Assembly: GCA_012034075.1 (NCBI GenBank)
Contig: JAAURD010000010.1
Span: 1-50,008, forward strand
Length of the DNA: 50,008 bases
Direction of reading: 5' to 3'
Source of the DNA: Chloroflexaceae bacterium
GTDB taxonomy: Bacteria > Chloroflexota > Chloroflexia > Chloroflexales > Chloroflexaceae
The notes below the pieces were generated by a model that was not told the DNA's origin, did no database searches, and worked only from the letters and a program-made list of their open reading frames with translations. The position numbers and the translations under genes are program-made. This document shows, piece after piece, positions 30,301 to 36,279 of the stretch. How positions within the stretch are numbered: position 1 is the stretch's first letter; the number at the start of each line of letters is the position of its first letter.

Positions 30301-30396
30301 AATTATGTGCCTGCCAGTGCGCAGGACTTGGATGAGGCACGCCTGACCTTGCGTCAGGCAATCAGCAAACCACCAGAAACGAGGAGGAGAAGATAA
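27346..30396 (+). CDS. Pentapeptide-repeat protein fused to two PstS-like binding domains
   Basis: 1016 residues. N-terminal membrane anchor (about 5-27), then a long right-handed pentapeptide-repeat helix (about 40-265, A(D/N)LxG pattern, e.g. ADLRGADLSGANLS). A Pro/Thr linker (about 330-355) leads to a periplasmic-binding-protein-like domain (about 360-650) beginning AGSSTLF, the loop by which PstS-type domains hold phosphate. A second TPTPT-rich linker (about 680-735) precedes a second such domain (about 738-1005), where the loop reads AGNAPV, so anion binding may be lost. Both domains share FTVERWSDV..DWP. The protein should face outside the membrane. Ligand unknown. The architecture is, as far as I know, unusual. 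Confidence 0.85.
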   Translation: MRYIVLRILQVVSIVLLFNAVVLFVIMQPIQCDPDCSGQIMTNRNLSGFDLSDAIMVDADLRGSNLSNADLRGADLSGANLSQTALNKADLTGAKLIGADLRDADLRNTILDDADFRGANLTRVNLTRTNLTKVHLQGAILEQSRLIEVQLAGIDLAGVNMRQADLTGSNLDETILDGAFMGRVNFSGASLKNASLSGAFLNLSNLTGANLSSASLDGSSLIGTNLSSANLQNSTLIGATAVGTNFNGADLSNANLTGISLFQYELEDRKVTIDPSLAELNEFQRSQVIVDANLQGVVFDANTIWPAGKLALLLNILGSDFEQTQQDASISAALGQPTPSPVPAVTPDQTVDATPTISPDELEGDIATAGSSTLFNITNGIANEFAEQGFADTITIENAPAEQAFSRLCPFHTEQEDIIDIATSVRLLSDAERAICATNNYNPINFRIGTDAIAIIVNISNEFAKDVTLEDLKKMFTVERWSDVKPDWPAEPIVRYIPTADSDTFLLFAETVLQNVDLGSSSEDSGPLGDVTNVITLDSEDKIVRAIANDPFGVGFVQIDSFQQNNATLRMLPINGVQLSIDTVNNDTYPLKRPLLLYTDPRILQQKPQVAGFLDFYLLNAAPVVEALGFFPSSTAVISDALTRLAEASTVVEGGSVATTNEEEELFSLFALPDPLIPAPIISPTVTVTPTGGPAPIAGPTTVAGSTPTDGPTPTAVLTPTATPEPITPARLTGNILVAGNAPVISPTQMMANGFQHVGFTNAITITSVGNDQSFILLCETGQIDIANVDRIIADDESTLCDDIDRTPVVLRVGSDVLAITINPNNDFVQDVTLEELAQLFTVERWSDVNPDWPNQPIQRFLPPSTSSAFDLFVEEVLNDEPFALLQAQNTIITSNSDGRARGINTNPYAIGFFEYPVYEHNAGLLNLVMVEGIELDARTLANEKWPLMKPVLLYSAENIIQNKPQLAAFLNFYLTNANLVMDELNYVPASAQDLDEARLTLRQAISKPPETRRRR

Positions 30397-30402
30397 TCCG
30401 TT

Positions 30403-31431
30403 ATGGTTCATCCGCTCTTTTATCAACGCCTCTATCCAATCGTTGTGGTGCTGCTGTGCTGCATAGTGCTTCTGGGTGCCTGTGCCCCGTTGCCCCTCGG
30501 TTGTCCACCAGCATGTACCGAAATAACGCTGCGTCAGGCAAACCTCGACGGAGCACAACTCAGTCAAGCGAATCTCAATGGTGTTGAGCTGATATCGGTA
30601 CAGATGAGTCGGGCAAAACTGGATGGGGCTAATCTGTCTGGGGCCAATCTCACCGGATCGACCTTAATTGATGCAGATCTGACCGGTGCAAACTTGCAAG
30701 GGACAGTGCTCCGGAATGCAGATCTGACCGGTGCAAATCTCTCCGGTGCAAATCTCTCCGGTGCAAATTTGACTGGGGCCATCTTGACACGGGTCGATCT
30801 GCGTTCGGTCAATGTGAATGCAGTTGTTTTGGAAGGAGCACGCCTGGTTGGTAGCAATTTGGAAGGGGTGAATTTAGAGGGTGTGCCTCTGATTGGTGCT
30901 GATCTCCGTGGCGCCAATATGATTACCACGCAGTTGTTTGGAGCCAGTTTGAGTCGCTCCCAATCAGGGGTATCAGCCAACTTGACAGGAGCAGATTTGC
31001 GTGGGGCAGATTTTCGCGGAGCAGATGTACGTGGGGCCAATTTTCAGGGTGCCGATCTTCGTGGTGCAAGCTTTATCGGTGCGAATCTGACCGAAGCAAG
31101 TCTGACCGGTGCCAATCTTCGCGGCGCCGATTTTAGACGTGCCACGATCATCGATACCAATCTATCTGGTGCAACGCTGGATGATGCCGATTTTACCAGT
31201 GCGACGGTAGAACGATCACTCCTGAACGGCACCAGTTTATTACGTACAAATATGGCTGGCGCCGATTTTACCGTAACGGAGGTTGCCGAGTTAACGCGTT
31301 TACCACAACGTGGTCAAACAGAGACAGACAGTTTTGCAATTGATCTAGATGGTGCACGGTACAATCGGTTAACCACCTGGCCGGAAGGTTTTACCCCGCC
31401 CGAAAGTGCTATCGACATTGACAGCAACTAA
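30403..31431 (+). CDS. Pentapeptide-repeat lipoprotein
   Basis: 342 residues. Signal peptide with lipobox LLGAC (Cys about 28), so membrane-anchored outside the cytoplasm. About 45 pentapeptide repeats follow between about 45 and 300 (ANLSGANLSGANLTG and similar), forming a quadrilateral beta-helix, with a short interruption at about 190. It starts 6 bp after the previous gene, another pentapeptide protein. The export signal argues against a Qnr/MfpA-like role on DNA gyrase. A scaffold or surface role is more likely. It is the last gene of the operon that starts at the SPFH gene. Confidence 0.88.
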   Translation: MVHPLFYQRLYPIVVVLLCCIVLLGACAPLPLGCPPACTEITLRQANLDGAQLSQANLNGVELISVQMSRAKLDGANLSGANLTGSTLIDADLTGANLQGTVLRNADLTGANLSGANLSGANLTGAILTRVDLRSVNVNAVVLEGARLVGSNLEGVNLEGVPLIGADLRGANMITTQLFGASLSRSQSGVSANLTGADLRGADFRGADVRGANFQGADLRGASFIGANLTEASLTGANLRGADFRRATIIDTNLSGATLDDADFTSATVERSLLNGTSLLRTNMAGADFTVTEVAELTRLPQRGQTETDSFAIDLDGARYNRLTTWPEGFTPPESAIDIDSN

Positions 31432-31636
31432 TACCAAATGGCAAGCATCGATATGAGACGGAGGTGCGGCTTGCAGCCGCACGCTGGTCGGGACGACCGC
31501 ACGCACGCAGCAGTGACACCCTGCTCTCCTTGTGGAAGAAGGGCCGGGGATGAGGGGTAGCGGTCGGGACGATCGATCGCACGCAAAGCGGCAACTAGGC
31601 GCCAGGAACATACCAGTGATCACCTGAATTTGGTAT
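31431..31636. repeat. Possible MITE-like element with 9-bp terminal inverted repeats
   Basis: ATACCAAAT at 31431-31439 and its exact inverse ATTTGGTAT at 31628-31636 bound a 206-bp non-coding stretch. Inside are a perfect 8-bp-stem hairpin (GTGCGGCT/AGCCGCAC, 31464-31482) and two copies of GGTCGGGACGA (31486-31496, 31562-31572). There is no coding capacity. The hairpin may also serve as a terminator between the convergent genes at 30403 and 31654. No second copy is visible in the window. Confidence 0.4.
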
Positions 31637-31653
31637 AACCCCTCTGGCAACGG

Positions 31654-32637
31654 CTATTCCAACCATTTGCGCCAAATCGCCTCGTTTTCACGCATCCACG
31701 AGCGTGCCCCTGCTTCGGGACTCCCGCGATCTTGAATAGCTTGCATCAGATTGAGTTGATCTTGATTTGATGGAAAGTTCAACTTTTGCAGAAAATCGTA
31801 GGCTTCAGGTGCCTGCTGCTTCAGACCAGGATAGGCCACCTTAAACAGAATATCCTTCGGATATCCGCAATTGATACCGCCAATATCGATCAGAGCATAA
31901 CATTCATCAGAATAGGGCGGTAACTCGATGATCGTAAAATCATAGTCTTGATGCAGTAAATGCGGTTCCCAGAAAAAGAACAGAATGGGTTCTTGGTTGC
32001 TGTATGCTCGTTCGATCTCAGTCACCAGAGCTTGTTCTGAACCAGCATAATGGACGATATAGGGCAAATTCAGGTTCGCGATTATTTCTTCCAGATGACT
32101 ATTCCAGGCTTGCTCACCTGATACGAAAACACCCTTATTCCCACTTCCTTCGCGTTTAAACAGATTGACAATCTCTGGTTCAGCCAGGACTTTCCAGCTC
32201 ACGAGTTGGGGATATTCTGCACGCAGGTACGAAGGGACATACCAGTTACTGCTTGCGGCAACACCGAGAGGACCGATGTTATCGATGATACCGGATCTCA
32301 GATAGCGATTAAAAGCCGTATCCATGCCGCTCGGCCAGACTTCAAGATTAGCACTGGCTTCGCCTGTAATAAGCATCCGTGGTTCTTTTTCGCGATTTTC
32401 GAGTTCTAGCACATTGACTTGATAGCCAAGTCTACTCTCCAGCAGGATCTTTGCAATCGCATTGTTCGCCACAGCGGAATCCCAGGGGTTTTGAATAAGG
32501 GTGATGGTAACAGGCTCATCCTCCAACTCGCTTGCAAATTGCGCCAACAGATCAACGTCGAAGTAAGCCAGGGCAAACGCCCCTATCACGATCCCAATGA
32601 GTATCCATATCGTAAGCGAGTAAACAATCTTTCTCAT
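31654..32637 (-). CDS. Glycine betaine/choline-type substrate-binding protein (OpuAC family)
   Basis: 327 residues. An uncleaved-looking N-terminal membrane segment (about 5-25) is followed by an OpuAC/ProX-type binding domain. Aromatic residues suited to a quaternary-ammonium cage are seen in NPWDSAVAN (about 50), EVWPSGMD (about 100) and FFFWEPH (about 225). AGGAG stands shortly before the ATG. No betaine permease or ATPase gene lies beside it. It is instead divergent from the second CPx-less ATPase, so its partner is uncertain. Ligand class is inferred from the family. Confidence 0.82.
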   Translation of the reverse strand: MRKIVYSLTIWILIGIVIGAFALAYFDVDLLAQFASELEDEPVTITLIQNPWDSAVANNAIAKILLESRLGYQVNVLELENREKEPRMLITGEASANLEVWPSGMDTAFNRYLRSGIIDNIGPLGVAASSNWYVPSYLRAEYPQLVSWKVLAEPEIVNLFKREGSGNKGVFVSGEQAWNSHLEEIIANLNLPYIVHYAGSEQALVTEIERAYSNQEPILFFFWEPHLLHQDYDFTIIELPPYSDECYALIDIGGINCGYPKDILFKVAYPGLKQQAPEAYDFLQKLNFPSNQDQLNLMQAIQDRGSPEAGARSWMRENEAIWRKWLE

Positions 32638-32732
32638 ATCGTTTGCTCCTTTTGTTTACAGGAACGTCGGTGTCTCCTATGAGTAGCGAAATACCATCTG
32701 TATGTAGGTTCTTTTCTTGATGTAACAGGTTT

Positions 32733-32741
32733 ATTATAGCA
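32733..32741 (-). promoter_or_regulatory. Extended -10 promoter for the OpuAC-type gene
   Basis: On the minus strand TGC-TATAAT (32741-32733), a perfect extended -10. No heptamer pair lies upstream, so this gene appears to be outside the SARP-type group although it shares the intergenic region with one such site. Confidence 0.5.
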
Positions 32742-32820
32742 TGTTCTGTTCTGCTCTCTGTCGTATTCACTGTCATGCTTTTTCCCAGATCAATAAAAAC
32801 CAGAGATGCACTCCACGATA

Positions 32821-32851
32821 AGGCGTTTGTGTGGCGTTTGTATGGTAGCAT
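32821..32851 (+). promoter_or_regulatory. SARP-type operator/promoter for the second ATPase
   Basis: AGGCGTT (32821-32827), 4 bp, TGGCGTT (32832-32838), 7 bp, TAGCAT (32846-32851). The ATG at 32857 lies only 5 bp past the -10, so the mRNA would be leaderless or nearly so. Confidence 0.7.
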
Positions 32852-32856
32852 AGGCT

Positions 32857-34864
32857 ATGATGGGAAACATACTTACAGATAGACCATTGATCCAGAAGAT
32901 ATGGACCTTTTTTACCGGGCCGCGCAAGCCATCGCTTGGCGCATTGCTCGCTATCCAACCAGCTAGGCGGTTATCATCTCAGCCTGATCAACACCATTGG
33001 ACGGCCCTGTTCCATGCCAAAACGCCGGCCCAGGAGGCCTGGCGCACCCAGACACAACTGACCCTGGCATTGAGCGCTTTTAGTCTAACATCCGTGGCCC
33101 TGCTTGGCCTACCGCTCTTGAACGTGATAAGCCTGCCTATCCAGGTGTATTTTGTGGCGTTCTTCTGGTGGCGTGGTGGCGAGCAACTCCACGCCCATCG
33201 TCGTCCGGGCATGGCGGTGATTGATGCTATTGTCACAACGGCCTTGCTCGGGCTGCACTATGCCTGGGCAATGGCGCTCTATGCTGGATTCTTTTCTTCG
33301 AGCCGCTGGCTCATTCTCCAGGTACAGCGCCACTACCAGGATAGTATGCTGCTGGTTGCCTCTGATACGCCGCGCCAGGTATGGGTGATCCGCAATGATG
33401 AGACCTTCTTGATACCCATGACCGAGCTTCAGACCGATGATATTGTTGTGGTGCATGGTGGCGAGGTTATTCCGATTGACGGCATCGTTGCCGATGGGCT
33501 GGCGACAGTTGATCAACAGGTTATTACCGGAGAAGTGCGACCAGTCGATAAATCCACTGGAGATAAGGTTTTTGGCTCAACCATGGTGTTATCGGGGATG
33601 CTCTCGCTGCGGGCCGACCGCTCAGGCAACCAGACCATGGTAGCGGAGATGAATAGTCTGCTGCAACAGATGACCAATTATACCGAATCGTTGACCTTGC
33701 AAGCAGAAGCGATTGGTAATCGTTATGCCATACCAATGCTCGTTCTGGGTGGTGCAACGTTCTTTCTGCTAGGGCCTATGAGTGCATTGACGGTATTATG
33801 TGCCTACCTTGGCTATACCATGCGTATTGTTGGGCCACTTAGTGTCTTGAATCATTTACGTCTGGCTACCAGAAAACATCTATTTATCAAAGATGGACGG
33901 GTGTTAGAAACAGTACGCCATGTCGATGTTATCCTGTTTGATAAGACCGGCACGCTGATGACCGCACAACCTGATGTGCGTGCTATCTATCCCGCCCATG
34001 GGTGGAGTGAAGCAGCTGTGCTGTCGCTTGCCGCATCCGCCGAAGAGCACCAGCAGCACCCCATTGCCTGTGCTATCCGTCAGGCTGCGCGTCAGCAGGC
34101 ACTGACCATTGAAACACCAGATATGACCTGGTATGATCCCGTTTTGGTCTGCGTGTTCAGATACATGGCAAAGCGGTGTGTGTGGGCAGTGCGCGTTTAA
34201 TGGAACGTGAAGCGATACCCTGCCACCATCAGTTGAGGCATTACAATCATTTTGTTATCAGCGTGGTCATTCACTGATCCATGTTGCGTATGATCAGCAA
34301 TTTATTGGCACGATTGAATTATCTCCAACCCTGCGACCAGAAGCACCAGAGGTGATAGCAACACTGCAACACGCTGGTAAACATGTTGCAATTGTGTCTG
34401 GTGATCACCTGCAACCCACACGCTGGTTAGCCCATAGTTTGGGTATTGAAGACTCCTATGCCGAAATGCTACCAACAGATAAAGTCACGCTGATTCATCA
34501 ACTGCAACAGCAGGGCAAAACGGTCTGTTTTGTTGGCGATGGCCTGAATGACGCGCTTGCGCTGAAACAGGCAGATGTCGGGATTGCATTGCACGATGCG
34601 TCATCGCTCGCACGCGATACTGCGCATGTGATTTTGTTTGACACACGTCTTGACCAACTGATCGATCTCTTTCGCTTGTCCGATCACCTGGAAACCAATA
34701 TGCAAGGCAATATGCTGAGCAGTACGCTGCCAGGGGTGATTACCATTGGCGGTGTTTATGTCTTCCATTTTGGCCTGGTGGCTGCGTATGGTTTGTTTTA
34801 TGCTGGTTTTGCGGCTGGTTTGACGAATGCCTCGATGCCACTTACGCACGCCAAAGACGTTTAG
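32857..34864 (+). CDS. Second CPx-less P-type ATPase (frame broken twice)
   Basis: About 669 residues after restoring one base in each of a T4 run (34142-34145) and a C3 run (34218-34220). The joined frame reads GLRVQIHGKAVCVGSARLM and then SVEALQSFCYQRGHS. Motifs: ITGEV (actuator, Val where Ser is usual), DKTGT (Asp about 362), QHP (HP motif), GDGLND, and paired membrane segments. The sixth-segment motif reads RIVGP instead of CPC, matching SIVAP in the ATPase at 11070. It lacks the roughly 110-residue N-terminal extension of that protein. Substrate unknown. It is controlled by a heptamer promoter and converges on the SARP gene, with the 3' ends overlapping by 23 bp. Confidence 0.82.
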
Positions 34865-36182
34865 ACCACACCTGACCGGTATCAATCTCCCATATCCACA
34901 TCCAAAGATCAAGGCTGGTGCCAACCAGAGCAGTTCCACTCGGTACAAAGCTCATATATGTTAGTGGTGCGGATGGACCAGAAAACGTGTTGAGCAGACG
35001 GCCATCGTTGGGATGCCAGAGATGAACCGCCTGTTCTCTCCCAGCAGTAGCCAGGAGCGTGCCATCGGGATGAAATGCCAGTAAGGTAACTACTTCCTCA
35101 TGACCTTGTAAGATCGATCTGACACTGCTGCTTGCCATATTCCATACACGCACAGTGCAATCAATGCTGGCGCTTACCAACATTGAGCCGTCAGGGCTAA
35201 AGATCAAAGCCGTAATATCAGCGGTATGTCCACGGAAGACCTGCGATGGTTGACCCGGTATCAAGCATTCAACGTGAATAGTTGCTTCTTCCGTAGTAAC
35301 AGCAACATACTGCCCATCTGGGCTGAGCACTGATTGGAAGGGTTTTGATGCATACCGGGGTTCTTCGGCAGGTTTCCCGTTTGCATGTGGCTGGTGCCCC
35401 AACATTGCCTGGGAATCCATTGTGGTATGGAATATGGTTCCATTCGGACTCTGGATTTGTTCATACAGGCTCTTTGTTTCATCTTCAGGCTCAAGCTGAA
35501 ACTCTTCCAATAAAATGCGATGGCAGACCTCATATTGTGAGATGGCCGCACTGCGTTGGCCCATGCCAGCCAGCGCCAGCATTTGCTGCCGGTGCGCACT
35601 CTCACGCCATGGTTCCATTTCGAGCAACCGTCTGGTTGCCTGAAGCGCTACCTTGTAGTCTCCCTGCTCCAGATGACGGCGCGCCAGGGTATCCAATACA
35701 TCTGATGCCATATCGTGGAGATTCCGGCGCATTAACAGCATCCAATCTTCAAACAGCGGTGCATTGCGGACATAAAACCCGGTGAGAAAGTCATCCGGAT
35801 AGAGATCCATGGCTTGCCACAGCGCTTCCGTACTCACCCGTGCCGGGTCAATCCCCACCAGTGCCTGAAATGCCTCAACATCGAGCCAGTAGGACGTATA
35901 GCGATTGAACGTCACCGTATTGCGCGTGACCTCGATATGCGACTCAAGGTAGGTGCGCAACACCGGTAAGATATTGCGGAGGTTTTTGCGGGCCTGGCTA
36001 TCGGGCATATCGGGCCAGAAGAGGCTGGCTAATTCATCGCGGTAATACGTCCGCTGCGTTGTGATAAGGTAGTAGAGCAGTGCCTGGGCTTTGGTATGAA
36101 TATGGTCTTTCAGAGACTGGTTGCCAAGCAAGACCGATGGCATGCCAAATAACGTAACGGTTAATGTGTGTGTATTACCCAT
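34842..36182 (-). CDS. SARP-family activator fused to WD40 repeats
   Basis: 446 residues from the ATG at 36182, chosen because LTVTLFGMPSVLLG is the usual SARP start; an in-frame ATG at 36236 would add 18 residues. A winged-helix DNA-binding domain (about 5-95) and a BTAD helical domain (about 100-245, YEVCHRILLEEFQLEPEDET) make up a SARP activator. The C-terminus (about 290-440) has four WD40-like repeats (FRGHTADITALIFSPDG, SIDCTVRVWNM, LQGHEEVVTLLAFHPDG). SARPs activate natural-product genes by binding heptamer direct repeats of 11- or 22-bp period near the -10. Five such sites occur in the window, so this is the prime candidate regulator. The propeller may sense a partner protein. Confidence 0.87.
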   Translation of the reverse strand: MGNTHTLTVTLFGMPSVLLGNQSLKDHIHTKAQALLYYLITTQRTYYRDELASLFWPDMPDSQARKNLRNILPVLRTYLESHIEVTRNTVTFNRYTSYWLDVEAFQALVGIDPARVSTEALWQAMDLYPDDFLTGFYVRNAPLFEDWMLLMRRNLHDMASDVLDTLARRHLEQGDYKVALQATRRLLEMEPWRESAHRQQMLALAGMGQRSAAISQYEVCHRILLEEFQLEPEDETKSLYEQIQSPNGTIFHTTMDSQAMLGHQPHANGKPAEEPRYASKPFQSVLSPDGQYVAVTTEEATIHVECLIPGQPSQVFRGHTADITALIFSPDGSMLVSASIDCTVRVWNMASSSVRSILQGHEEVVTLLAFHPDGTLLATAGREQAVHLWHPNDGRLLNTFSGPSAPLTYMSFVPSGTALVGTSLDLWMWIWEIDTGQVWSKRLWRA

Positions 36183-36279
36183 ACAACAATCATCCCTCTG
36201 TCCAAACGTCCATGAGAATACCAGAGACTGTTTCATTCTTGTTACAAATAGGCTCTATTTCTTATATATATTACTATTA

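Noticed and set aside
27459-31232. Long open frames antisense to the pentapeptide-repeat genes
   Set aside because: They mirror the repeat codon pattern and show no independent start signals or motifs; they are shadows of the real genes.
30540-31260. Short repeated DNA units that could look like a CRISPR or minisatellite
   Set aside because: The repetition follows the 15-base pentapeptide code with changing codons and lies inside an intact lipoprotein gene; there are no spacers.
27346-31431. Pentapeptide proteins as gyrase-protecting resistance factors
   Set aside because: Both carry membrane anchors or a lipobox and should be outside the cytoplasm, away from gyrase.
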